64,000 nucleotides of DNA. It comes from Xiphophorus maculatus (lineage: Eukaryota > Chordata > Actinopteri > Cyprinodontiformes > Poeciliidae). Positions 13,431 to 25,159 of the stretch are shown here, one piece after another. The stretch's first letter is position 1. Each line of letters starts with the position of its first letter. The notes beneath the pieces are model-generated. The model had not been told where the DNA came from and did no database searches. It worked only from the letters and a program-made list of their open reading frames with translations. The translations under genes and the position numbers were made by a program. The stretch spans positions 24,069,968 through 24,133,967 of the forward strand of contig NC_036456.1 of assembly GCF_002775205.1 (NCBI RefSeq), written 5' to 3'.

Positions 13431-14794
13431 TTTGTCTCCAATCATGGATTTGTTCACGCCGAGCTTACCTGCAGCGGCTATCGATCGAAGTTATAGGCTA
13501 TCGATCTGTACTGACAGATCGATAGCCTTTAACTTAAAAGCTGGGGGTATGAGTTTGAAAACATTTCTCACTCGTTTCTCAAATCAGCACTTTCTTCTTT
13601 GATTTCCAATTTTGACTTCCAATGATTCACTTCCTGCTAAAGAGCCCCCTGGTGGTTGAAGAAAAATCCACAGAAAAGCTCCGGGCTATCCACCTTATTC
13701 CCAGCCCCCATCAGGCTTTGCGTAATTTATGGGCGTGACTTCCGCCGCAAACAGGAACCTCCATTTGTTTACATGTTAGCAACTCGCTAACCGGATTTCC
13801 ACAGAGGTTTTAGGGTATGAAACATGTGGGAACTCCTGGTATCACAGCTTAAATGTGGCAATATTGTTCTACCGCTACCTGCAGCTGTTGAGTGGAGGGA
13901 TGGAGACTTGAAGAAATGGCCGCAAATAACCCGCACTGGCATAGTTAGCTACTTCACTGACTCAGCTGCTGAGGATTTTCGGGTTTTCTTCTGTTGCGTT
14001 TTGTCCTTTTGTCACAAGGAAATTATGACACATAAAACATGTTGGGTTTTCTGTTCAAGTTTAGAATTATTAGCCAAATTCTTTTTGTTTCCTTATCTGT
14101 CAGTAGATGATGAAAACTACCTCTTATCACAGATACTCTGCCTTTTTGTTTTGGGAGCAGGTTCAAGACACATTGCTGCTGCAGCCACTAACTAAGCTTG
14201 GTCAGATTATTAGAGTACAGCTACGAACAGCCAGAGATGGCATAGATACTTTGAAAAAATAATTTTAATCCGATTACTGATTACTCCTTGAAAAATTAAC
14301 TTTCTAGTTAATTTCAGCAGCTGCTAACAACAACGCTCCGCCTCCTGTTAAACTTACATTGAGCTTTGCTAATACTTAATTGCAAGTTATATTTTATAAT
14401 GATTACATCAACAATGTATCTCTACTTATAAGGTTGAACTGAAGGGGAGATTGTTTAATGGATACAATAGTACAAAGAAAAACTTTAATAATTTGTGCGT
14501 GTTTCAGTTTTGTCTGGAAAAAGGATTTTAGACCTTTGAACCTGTGAAGCCGCCATGTGCTAAAACAGTAGCAACTAAACAATACAAACAACATGTCTGC
14601 ACCTCATATCCAACGATGCAGGTGGTTGTATCAACTTTCCAAGACCTCTCAGGTCTTCTGGTTCTGATCTGCTCTGCATCCAGAACCAGAACCAAACATG
14701 GAGAAGCAGCATTCAGAGCTCTTTGAGTTCAGACCTGTCTCCAATTCCCTTTAACCTGCATCATCAGTTTAAAACATTAAGGGTTGTTTCGTAC

Positions 14795-15122
14795 CTATCC
14801 GGTGTAAGATGATCTTCGGTATCCGAGTAAAATCCGGCAGTCTGCGCTGATCCTCCATCTCTTCCTCCATCTTTACGTTGATTTCTGTCTGATCCTCCAT
14901 CTCTTCCTCGATCTTTACGCTGATTTCTGTCTGATCCTCCATCTCTTCCTCCATCTTTACGTTGATTTCTGTCTGATCCTCCATCTCTTCCTCGATCTTT
15001 ACGCTGATTTCTGTCTGATCCTCCATCTCTTCCTCGATCTTGACTTTAATTACTTTAAACTCTTTGAATGTTTCTTCCGCAGGAGTTACCTGCTCGTTCA
15101 TAAGGGGCTGAATTGAAGACAT
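14795..15122 (-). CDS. ZF3 exon 1: N-terminal module with expanded acidic repeat
   Basis: 109 codons plus one base from ATG at 15122, opening MSSIQPLMNEQVTPAEE. The acidic segment EEEMEDQ occurs five times, four of them as a 14-residue unit of the form EEEMEDQTEI(S/N)VK(I/M), before the final EEEMEDQRRL and IPKIILHRI. The units are 42-base tandem repeats at about 14860..15050 that alternate between two variants, so they spread as pairs. The exon is almost twice the usual 169 bases, yet frame and donor are intact. Confidence 0.92.
14858..15045. repeat. 42-bp coding tandem repeat in ZF3 exon 1
   Basis: Four copies of a 42-base unit (GATCCTCCATCTCTTCCTC then a variable part) inside coding sequence. 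The A and B versions differ at a few positions and alternate. A single extra copy is present in ZF2 and none in the other exon 1 copies. Confidence 0.9.
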
Positions 15123-15209
15123 TTTTTTTGTTTACAGCAAATACTCATTTACCTAAGACACTAAATCTAACAAAGGACAAGCTAACGCTACAGAATAGTC
15201 TGTGCTTTG

Positions 15210-15290
15210 CCGCGTGTTACACTTTGACTGTACTGAAGAAACTGTAAACGAGCTTTTTGTTCCGCTTTTAATGTTCCGCTTTAAGTCCCC
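15210..15290 (-). promoter_or_regulatory. Conserved cluster promoter block, ZF3
   Basis: Minus-strand CGTTTACAGTTTCTTCAGT followed by ACAGTCAAAGTGTAACACG, the same block as upstream of ZF1, ZF4, ZF5 and ZF7. Confidence 0.6.
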
Positions 15291-16694
15291 TCTTAGCGTA
15301 CAATTATATTAAATAAATTTGAATGTTATTGAAAGATTCATTTATTTTACTTAATTCATCCAAGTGAAACACAGTACATAGAATAATTACATAAACAGAT
15401 GGATGTTTCCAAACCTTTTATTTCTGTTAACTATGGGAAAACGCAGCATTTTATGATTAGAATATTACACTATACTGATTAATAAAAAATCAGTTTGGAG
15501 CCCACACTCCAAGAAAAGTGAGCTTGGAGTTAGTTATCCAAAGATACTTCTAATCTTACAAAATCACCATATTGGAACGTATATTGTAATTTTTTGCGCA
15601 TGATCTTTTTAGTCTAATGTTATATCTGGTTGCAGTTTTGCAAGTTGTGATTCAGTACTAAAGTTAAACAGTGAACAACATATATTTCAGAGGAACACAG
15701 AGATTTATTAATTTGACTTGAAAAGATTCAGAATAACTGACTGTCTTGTGAAAAAAGGTTCATGTTGTCATAGAAAGAAGTGAAAACATGAAAGGTCACT
15801 GAAGAGACAAGATGTGAGAAAAGAGGAGATCACATTAATTAGAGCCTTCAAAAAAGTATTCTGGTTATTTTGAATGATTCTTGGCCTGTTTTTTAATATT
15901 TGATATATTTTCATTCATATATTCAGCTGTGTAGATACCAAACACACAATTTACTAGTTTATAAACGGTTCATTTAATGATACTGATATTTCAAGAGTGA
16001 TTAGTGAATCGTAATGTAGTTATTGGTTCAGCTAGTGAAACTAAAATTAAACACTGTCATAATTTTATTGATTTTGATGTGGAAAACTGATTGATTTGAA
16101 AATATCTGATAAGGTGATTGGTCAGAGGAAAAGATAATTTAAGACAGTTAATACATTTACATGAAGACCTGCATATAAATGTAGGCCTTCATTTACATGT
16201 AAAAATGGATTCCCACATTCAAGCAAACAAAAAAAAGAAAGAAAGAAAAAACCCCCAGCAAATATCTGATGGGTATCCACCAGGAATCTATGAACATTAT
16301 GCACCAAAGATGTGGCAAGTACGCAGCGATTTACAGACTCATTCAATAAATTATATAATTACCTAAAAGCCCTTTTAGCTCATAATCTTTATAACCAAGT
16401 CTAACTCGTTATATGCATTAAAAACACATAGATGATGTTTGAAAGCCTTTATTTCTGTTGAATACAATGATTTTCCATTTACAAGTAATGAAAACATGAC
16501 ATTTAAAATTACAACATAACATCAAATTAATTTAAAAAACATATAAAATAAAGAAATGTGAGTGAGATGCATGGTTAACAGTTGTTACTTTGTCTGTAAC
16601 AATGTATATCAAATGCTGAAAACATTATACTCACAGCACAGTTCATTTGTTACTCCACCACTTCATACTGTAACAGCTAACATGTATCCACTAA

Positions 16695-16731
<37 letters not shown>

Positions 16732-17489
16732 ATAAGTACGACAAATGATAATGACAAATGTTATCCACTCCCTTCCCGGCTAATAAAATACAAGCCCTAA
16801 CTGAAGGTTTTCAGATCGAACGGTGAGCAGCTTGTAGAAGCAGTTTGCTGTGTCGTCTCCTTTTGCTAAAGCTTGGTTGAAAACTAAAAAACGTTGTCTG
16901 TGGTTCTTTTGTATGTAGGTTAAGAAAATACCTATCAAGGTGTTTTAGTTTAACTAGAGTAGATAAAAGATACTGAAGGTAGCAAATGAATAGGTGGAAT
17001 TGTTCTTTAGCCATTTCCTGAACAGGAAGCTGCAATCGGAAACCAACTTCAGCTTCATGTCTCTTAGCATAATATCCTCATCTGGAACATCTCTAGACTG
17101 TAGGAAACATTGTAAATCATCCTCCACGTCTCTCATTTAAACTAAACCACCACTACCAGCTTTGCAGAAGCATAAACAGCCTTTTCACCCAAAAGAGAAA
17201 TCCATGATTTTTCATAACGTTTCTCGGGATCTTGAGAAACTAAGTCGGGATTGTTTTTTTTCTCCATGTCCCCTTATGGACTGCATAATAACAAACACAA
17301 GAACTCCACATATTTAAGTCTAAATCTAATGTTCCTTTAATACTCTATAAATATCACTTGTAAAATAAATCTACAAACTATGTACATAATACTTTCTTTA
17401 AAGACACTTCCTCACTTAAAATAAACATTTTAAAAAAGGTAAATGGAAAGATAAAACTACTTGACTTTTGAGGTTCACATGCTATTCTC
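15291..17489. other. Spacer between ZF3 and ZF4
   Basis: No gene is recognised. The stretch 16140..16540 duplicates 10610..10960. A (TA)n tract lies at 16698..16729. Sequence at 16940..17130 (minus strand) is related to 28865..28990 in the ZF5 intron. Sequence around 17290..17400 resembles ZF 3' UTR, so the ZF4 transcript probably ends near there. Confidence 0.55.
16698..16729. repeat. (TA)n microsatellite
   Basis: About 15 consecutive TA dinucleotides. Confidence 0.95.
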
Positions 17490-17729
17490 ATATGAAGAAA
17501 CTTAATTTTTTGGATGAAACTTTTTCCACAGGTTACAAATGAGAAAGGCCCCTTATGTCTGAGAATCCTTTCTCATTCATCACATATGTGACAATTTAAA
17601 TTTGATTTGGTTGTGAAGCTTTTTCCACAGGTCGCACATGTGAAAGGCTTCTCATATGTTTGACATTTAATGTGTGGATCACAACAACCTTTTAGAAGGA
17701 CACATTTTACACAAGTCTCACAAGAAAGG
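17490..17729 (-). pseudogene. Decayed zinc fingers beyond the ZF4 stop codon
   Basis: On the minus strand, after the ZF4 TAG, finger fragments continue in broken frames: SCETC.KC, then CATCGKSFTTKSNLNCHI, then TCGKSFIQK. They look like about three lost C-terminal fingers, parallel to the region behind ZF1. Confidence 0.75.
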
Positions 17730-20470
17730 CTACTCGGCAGTGTGAATATTCGTGTGACGATTTAAATGAGTTCTACTTCGGAATCTTTTTCCACAAGTCC
17801 CACAGAAAAAAGGCTTTTCCCTTGAGTGAGTCATCATGTGATAAGTTAAACCAGCTCTGTAAGTAAAACGTCTTCCACAAGTCACACAAGAAAAAGGCTT
17901 TTCACCTGTGTGAATCTTCATGTGACTAGTTAAGCCACTGCTACAAGCAAAGCTTTTTCCACAAGTGACACATTTGAAACAATTCTCACCTGTGTGAAGT
18001 TTAATATGTTGATCTAAACGATCTTTTACAGGGAATCTTTTTCCACATGTCGCGCACGAGAAAGGCTTCTCACCTGTGTGAATTCTCATGTGACGATTTA
18101 AAGTAGATTTGCATGTGAAACACGTTCCACAGTTCACACACCAGAAAGGCTTCTCTCCTGTGTGAGTCCTCATGTGATAAGTTAAATTATTTCTATGGGC
18201 AAAACGTTTTCCACAGGTCACACACGAGAAAGGCTTCTCACCTGTGTGAATTCTCATGTGAAGCAGTAACTGAAATTTTGTTAGGAAACATTTTCCACAG
18301 GTCCCACATGAGAAAGGCTTCTCACCTGTGTGAGTCATCATGTGATAAGTTAAAGAAGCTCTTCTGGCAAAACCTTTTCCACATGTCTTACACGAGAAAG
18401 GCTTCTCTCCTGTGTGAGTCCTTATATGAATAAGTAATTGTGATTTCGTCCTGAAACGCTTTTTACAGGTCTCACACAAGAAAGACTTTACATATTTGTG
18501 AGTCTTCGTGTGAGAAGCTAAAAGAATTTTAGAGAAGAATTTCTTCCCACAGCTCGTACATGAGAAACGACTATCACTCGTGTGACTCCGCATATGACGA
18601 TTGAACTGAGATTTGAATTGAAAGCTTTTTCCACAAGTCCCACAAGCAAAACATTTTTCACCACTGTGAGTCTTTATGTGGTAAGTTAGACCAATTTTAT
18701 TAGAAAAGCTTTTTTCACAGCTTGTACATGAGAAAGGCTTCTCACCTGTGTGAGTCCTCATGTGATGAAGTAAATAAGATTTTCTTGTGAATTTCTTTTT
18801 ACAGGTTACACACGAGAAAGGCTTCTCATTTGTATGAATCATACTGTGACGAGTTAAAGAGGATTTGAATCCGAAACACTTCCCACAGTTCACACAGCAG
18901 AAAGGCTTCTCTCCCGTGTGAGTCCTCATGTGATAAGTTAAAGTAGCTCTTCTGGCAAAACCTTTTCCACATGTCATACATGAGAAAGGCTTCTCTCCTG
19001 TGTGAGTCCTCATATGAATAAGTAATAGTGATTTCGTCCTGAAACATTTTTCACAGGTCTCACACAAGAAAGGCTTTTCACAATTGTGAGTCTTCATGTG
19101 AGAAGCTAAAAGAATTTTAGAGAAGAATTTCATTCCACAGATTGTACATGAGAAAGGCTTCTCACCTGTGTGAGTCCTCATGTGACGAAGTAAATAAGAT
19201 TTTCTTGTGAATTTCTTTTTACAGGTTACACACGAGAAAGGCTTCTCATTTGTATGAATCATACTGTGACGAGTTAAAGAGGATTTGGCTCCGAAACACT
19301 TCCCACAGTTCACACAGCAGAAAGGCTTCTCTCCTGTGTGAGTCCTCATGTGATTAGTTAAGGTAGCTCTAGTGGATAAACCTTTTCCACAGGTCCCACA
19401 TGAGAAAGGCCTCTCTCCTGTGTGAGTTCTCATGTGATAAGTTAAATTAGGTCTTATTGCAAAACTTTTTCCACAGATCACACATGAAAAAGGCTTCTCA
19501 CCTGTGTGAATCATCATGTGACGAGCTAAATGTCTTTTGCTTTGGAAATCTCTTCCACAGCTAACACATGAGAAAGGTTTCTCTCCTGTGTGAATCATCA
19601 TGTGAAGAAGTAACTCAAATTTTGTTCGGAAACTTTTTCCACAGGTCTCACATGAGAAAGGCTTCTCACCTGCGTGAATCATCATGTGACGAGTTAAATG
19701 TGTTTCGCATCGGAAACTTCTTCCACAGCCACCACATAAGAAAGGTTTCTCGCCCGTGTGAATTCTCATATGCAAGTTTAAAGCTGATTTCTTACTGAAA
19801 CTTCTCCCACAATTAACGCATGATATCCATTTAGCTGTGTGAGTTCTAATGTGAACATTGAAAGAATTTTTTATATAAAAACTTTTTCCACAGGTTGTAC
19901 ACGAGTAAGGCTTCTCACCTGAATGAAGTCTCATGTGAGTCTTTAAAGCTTTTTCTTGACGGAATTCTTTTCTGCAAGTAACACATGTGAACGGTTTTTC
20001 ATCTGTGTGAATTCTCATGTGATCAATTAAACTAGCCTTGGAACTTAAACTTCTTCCACAGGTATAACATGTGAAAGGCTTCTCGCCTGTATGAGTTCTC
20101 ATGTGTTTAGTTAAGTAGCTTTTTTGAGAGAATGTTTTATCACAAACTTTACAAGAATATAATTTTTGGTCTGGGTGAGCTTTCTTCTGGCTTTTTTGTT
20201 TTGAACTGTCAGTTTTAATTTTCCACTGTTTGGTTTTCTGACATCTCTTATTTTGTTTCTGTTCTTCCGTTGAGATGAGTTGGTTCGTCTGTGGTTCTGT
20301 TTCATTGAGGATTTTTTGCACATTAGAAGGATTCACCAAAATGTCATTAGTCTCCGGTTTTAGCACAAGCTGCTCTTCATCCTGACTGATGCAGAGTTTC
20401 TTCTCTCCTTCTTTGGACTGTTGATATTCTACTTCATTTTGCATCTGATTTTTCTGCAGACGTTCTCGAT
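17730..20470 (-). CDS. ZF4 exon 2: 29 C2H2 zinc fingers
   Basis: Second exon of a predicted 969-aa protein, the largest of the cluster. The acceptor at 20470 (cgcag|ATC) gives a divergent opening, DRERLQKNQMQNEVEYQQ, that lacks the [14 protein letters not shown] motif of its paralogues. The acidic block [20 protein letters not shown] is retained. Twenty-nine C2H2 fingers follow. A block of fingers 10 to 14 is repeated at 15 to 17 and 20 to 22 (helices such as GAKSSLTR and GFKSSLTR, TRKSYLLR and TRKSYLLH, SKILLASH), showing segmental duplication inside the array. Some linkers have decayed (NCEKP, KYVKS, SDSR), which may divide the array into subgroups. Presumed nuclear DNA-binding protein. Confidence 0.93.
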
Positions 20471-23400
20471 CTGCGAATGAAAAAATAAAAGCTTTTAAAG
20501 GTGAACAAAATAATGAAGCTTTGTTTTAATCACTTGAAGCCTTTTCTTGGTTTATTCTCAAATTACAAACTTATAAATCGAAAAATTTACTTAACCAGTG
20601 TAGTCCTTCCGATGGGAAGGTATCTAGAAATTAGTCAAAATATACTTTGGATCTCCAGCTGAGAAAGCAAGAGGCCGATAGCTTAACTCTTTATGAACTA
20701 ATTTTCAAATGTCCGACTGGATATTTTTGCTTGTTTTTATTGTAAGTAGTTCTTTAAAAGTCCTGTGAGTAAATATATTTTCCCATTTATCCATAAGAAC
20801 TGGAACTTTCATTATCCAGCAAGTTATTTTTACATTTTACTGACTATTAAAAGAGTGCCCCTCAGATTAATTTCACTCCCTGCTACGGTAGATGTGAAAT
20901 TACCGTAACAACCCGATATTGGCCCGTTGGAATTTTTCAGATAGCGCAAAGTGTGGCGGAATTACGGTACTGCAAATTTGGCTGTGTCGTCTGCGCTATG
21001 TTCATTCTGGAAGGGTTAACCTAGTGGTACCCCAAAAAAAATAATCCAAACAGCAGCTTGACTTAATCTTGTTGTAGAGTCTTACTCATAGGTCAACACT
21101 GAAAGCATTTAATGCACAAAACAGTTTGTTTTCTACTGCATATTTAAAAAATAAAATAAAAATAAATACAATGAGAGTTTTAAATCCTTTTGATGGTTTT
21201 GGTAGGCTTCATGTCTTTATTTCAATTGCATAAACAGCTGTTCTTCATTACTGAAACAATAAAAATTAAAGTTGTAAGCCCCTGCACTTCAGCAACTCTC
21301 TGACACTGCAAACTCATCGCCGCGTCGCCATTTGAATCCTACTGATCAATATTGCATATCGCCACTGAGCAGTGCATTGACAAAGACTTTATATTACATT
21401 CACTCACGAGACACAACTGTGTAAATTATTCTAGGGAGAGCACTTTATTCAAATTTCAATGTAATCCTAATGAGCTGATTGGTGATGACTAAGATCATTC
21501 ATATGCAGTCTGGAGAAAGTTTTCTTCGGGATCTGAAGCAGACCAATCATAGCAGGTGTTGAGAATAAATAAGTCTGTGTTTTCTTCTATCTGTTTAGCT
21601 ATTTGCATACATGCACTCATATAGGGCACATGCACGCAAAGCTAAAGTTAAAGGAAATGACACACTAGGGAATGCCCTCTTTGGGGCTAACACAGAAAAC
21701 TACAAACTATTGCTTGGGGCCATTTTGCTCTGCTAGCCCATAAGGATAGCATGAACAATGGACCAGCTGTGTTTTGGTATTAATAAATGGAATTCATGAA
21801 TTTAACTCGCTGACTCTTCTTCAGCCTCATACATCAAGAACCTAATAGAGAAAGGATAATTCTCCTTCACAGGTTTCGTGCCTCTGTGACTTTGTTCTTA
21901 GGAGTCATAAACATTTGTTTTTTTCTTTTCATGTAGTTAGAGTTTAAAGTTTGAGGCCCCCACTCCTTTATCATGCACGAAAAGTTAGAATTTTAATAAC
22001 TTTAGATTTGTCGTGCCTTATGAGTAAACTCACCAAATTTCAAGCTGATCGATTAAAACCTCTAGGAGCATTCAATCAAATGCAAAGGCTAAATCACAAT
22101 TCAATCCAAGATGGCCGACTTTCTGTGTGTTGTGGAGAATGTGTGCAAAAAACTTACTGGTACTTAGTACGATTTACAAGTGTACCAAATTTCATACCTC
22201 TATGATAAGAAGCTTAACGAGGAGGGCGGTTTAAGAACTGCTGGGGGCGCTGTTGAGTTATTTTTATTGAGGTTGCAAAACACTTGAAATATTTCAATTT
22301 TTTCTTTGTTTTTGTCTAAATTAAGGTGATTTTTATTTATTTGTTTATTTATTTATTTATTTGCCAGATCATACTAGCAGATACACCTTTAACAACAAAT
22401 TAATAGCCAGTCCAGTGATTGGTCAGCAAAGATCGGGACCCATGGCTGACCGGTATTGGCAGCAAAAAACCTGATTGGAGCATGCTTACTAATTAATTAT
22501 AAAACATGATAGGAATATTTTCTCCTAACACACGCACTCACACACACACACACACACACACATGCACACCCCCACACGCAAACACACACAGACTTCTCCA
22601 AATATGCTGTCCTCTGCCTTCAACGGTCTGAAAACCTCAACTTCCTCGATGCCCCGTTGCTATGGAGACTCACTAGTCTGAGGAACCTGAACTTCCCCTT
22701 TTTGTGATTTTACAATCTCCTGTCCATTTTACTTCTCATTGATTGTATGTGTATATTCAGTCATTACGTTAGTCTACATTTTTAAAATGGTTAAGGTTAA
22801 AATCTTCTGAACTTTTATAAACAACATTAAATCATCAACAAACCGACACAATTAACAGAGAAACTCTATACTTACACAAATAGAGAAGAAAAACTATGAA
22901 CCATAACTTAAAATAGAAATTATCTAAATAATAAATGTACATCTTAGAAATCTGATGTATGAGTTTAGGTACCATTCCATGAACCTCAGAATAAATTTAT
23001 TATGGCCTTAATAAACCCACAGTTCATCGTTACAGGGTAACATTCACAGCTTTGGCGACACTGGTGCAGTTATCTGCATAATTCATGTAATTTTTAGGGG
23101 TGCAAGATAAATATTGGCCGATTATTATGGGTTTGATAACAAGAAATTATGACTCCATTCTTACTGGTCCAATAAGACAGACTGATCTTTGTCCTTATAA
23201 GCTGTATTCAAAGGAGAGCAGCGTTCGAAGACCGTTGAATTAGTCAGAGAATTTAAGTTGCACACAGTTATTTCCAGTTATTTCCCCACATCCGACTTAC
23301 ACACACTCATGCACCCCCCCCCCCCCCCACACACACACACACACACTCACACACAAACAAGTGTGAGATGAAGAACAAAAGGAGGAACTCGGCCTCTGTC

Positions 23401-24171
23401 AGTAGAGAAGCAGGAAAGAAACATGTCAGCATGTGAAGATACACTCATGCCAAACTGCAACCTCAGGGTGAATCTGTTTCCTGCACCAGAGTTAAATTTT
23501 TAATATTCAAACAAAAGATGTCACATATTTTACCGGCTGAAATACATTTTTTTAAATTTGTATTCATTTAGAATGCCTTATCAACTTTAGAGACCTTGTT
23601 TTGTTTTTTTACATCTAAAATGAATAGATTTTTATTTGATATTGTTCATATATTTTTGCAAATGTCGGCTTAATAGTTTTTCATTTCAAAATTGTATATA
23701 TTTTAAGGTTTGCTGTTTGTGATCTTGTTTAGAATATTGATGTCGACGCTTTACATTTTTGCTAACTAGTTATCAGCGTTTTGACTGAGAAAACTAAGAT
23801 TATCAATTTAAAAAAGTTATAGTGCACCCTGTGTCTGAGATAATGTTTTTATAAGGATAATTAAATATATAATTAAATACACATAGTTAAACACAAACTC
23901 TAACCAGTACTTCCTTAAACTGGCTGGGTAGGCATAAGGGCGTTACAGATCACAAACTGTTATTGTCATTTTATATGATGAATAATAGTTCAGGTCGCAG
24001 TTGATCATTTTTAAGCATTTAATATTTACAGCTGTTGCGGATTTGCTATTACAGAGTCTTTTAGTTTGGTGTAAAAGCTCCAATTATTTTTAGCCAATCT
24101 CCAACTCTCTTTATTACATCTACAGCTTTACTCAACCTGATTAATCAGTAAAACATGAAGGTGTTTCGTAC
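20471..24171 (-). other. ZF4 intron
   Basis: Acceptor-side sequence (20480..21200) is conserved with ZF1. The middle holds a repeat-like segment (about 21940..22270, containing a spurious plus-strand frame at 21951..22205). It also holds TTTA and CA microsatellites (22331..22362, 22538..22562) and a C-run followed by AC repeats (23314..23345). The donor-side part (23790..24170) has a second copy at 27945..28319. No gene is seen. Confidence 0.65.
23314..23345. repeat. Poly-C plus (AC)n tract
   Basis: About 16 consecutive C followed by AC dinucleotides. A shorter (AC)n lies at 22538..22562. Confidence 0.9.
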
Positions 24172-24340
24172 CTATCCGGTGTAAGATGATCCTCGGTATC
24201 CGAGTAAAATCCATCAGTCTGCGCTGATCCTCCATCTCTTCCTCCATCTTAACGTTGATTTCTTTCAGCTCTGTGAATGTTTCTCCAGCAGGAGTTACCT
24301 GCTCGTTGATAAACTCTCTCTGAGGCGGAACTGAAGACAT
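24172..24340 (-). CDS. ZF4 exon 1: N-terminal module
   Basis: 169 bases, ATG at 24340, opening MSSVPPQREFINEQVTPAGE, then TFTELKEINVKMEEEMEDQR and a final IPRIILHRI. The donor ATAG|GTACGAAAC is in phase 1. It is the only module copy between ZF4 exon 2 and the next minus-strand sequence, so it is assigned to ZF4 despite the 3.7-kb intron. Confidence 0.85.
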
Positions 24341-24429
24341 TTTTTTACAGCAAATATTCACATATTTACCTAAAATACTAAATCTGCGCGCAGCCTTCTA
24401 ACAAAGCTAAGGCTACCTCGTGCTCTGTG

Positions 24430-24510
24430 TCTTTCTGTGTGTTCCGCTTTGGCTGTACTGAAAAAACTGTAAACGAGTTTCAGTTCTGCTTTTAATGTTC
24501 TGCTCTAAGA
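24430..24510 (-). promoter_or_regulatory. Conserved cluster promoter block, ZF4
   Basis: Minus-strand CGTTTACAGTTTTTTCAGTA followed by CAGCCAAAGCGGAACACAC, about 100 bases before the ATG. Confidence 0.6.
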
Positions 24511-25150
24511 CCACTTTTTATATACAACTATATTAAATAAATTACAAAGGTTAATTTATTTCAGTAACTCAATTCACCTGAGTGAAACACTTTATATAGG
24601 ATAATTACATACAGATGGATGTTTCCAACCGTTTTAGTTTGATTAATTAGCAGGAAACACGACATTTAGGATTAGAATATTACATCAGAATGATTAATAA
24701 AAATCACTCTGATGAGTTATTTTAAAATCCTAATTTTAGAAATTATGATTTTTTAAATCTTCTTTCATAAGATTTTTTTAATCTTATGAAAGAACCATAA
24801 CATATGTTACATTTTTTTGAATATACATTATGTATGTATAAACTGTATAGACTCTGTTTTACAAACTGTTTAAGTTTATAAAACAGGGTTTAATGTTATT
24901 ATATCAGGTTGTAGTTTTGTAGATTGTTGTTCAGTATTAAAGTTAAACACTGAATGACAACATATATGTTAGTGGAACACAAAGATTTGTTGTTTTGACT
25001 GGAAAAGATGGAGAATAATTGACTGTCTTGTGAGGAAAGGTTCATGTTGAACGTAGGAAGAAGTGAAAACATGAAACTGAAGAGACAGTTGTGAGAAGAT
25101 GAAAAATCACTTTAATTAAAGCCATTAAAACAATAAAAATATTCCCCCGT
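24511..25150. other. ZF4 upstream flank
   Basis: No gene. Shares blocks with the upstream flanks of ZF1 and ZF3. Contains a perfect inverted repeat with 15-base arms (24760..24774 and 24780..24794). Confidence 0.5.
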
Positions 25151-25159
25151 TTTGTCTGA

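Larger units (their letters stand above)
12907..14794 (-). other. ZF3 intron with repeat copies
   Basis: Contains the conserved acceptor-side sequence, an ATTG-tailed retroposon fragment (13168..13260), and a repeat starting TATTTTCCGGACTATAG near 13275. There is also a 34-base near-perfect hairpin at 13495..13528. An open frame at 13824..14195 on the plus strand shows no family motif and is probably repeat-derived. Confidence 0.65.

Noticed and set aside
13824-14195. 123-codon plus-strand frame in the ZF3 intron
   Set aside because: No recognisable domain, no paralogous copy in the ZF2 intron, and repeat-derived neighbours.
21951-22205. 84-codon plus-strand frame in the ZF4 intron
   Set aside because: No family motif, and the surrounding sequence has the look of an interspersed repeat.
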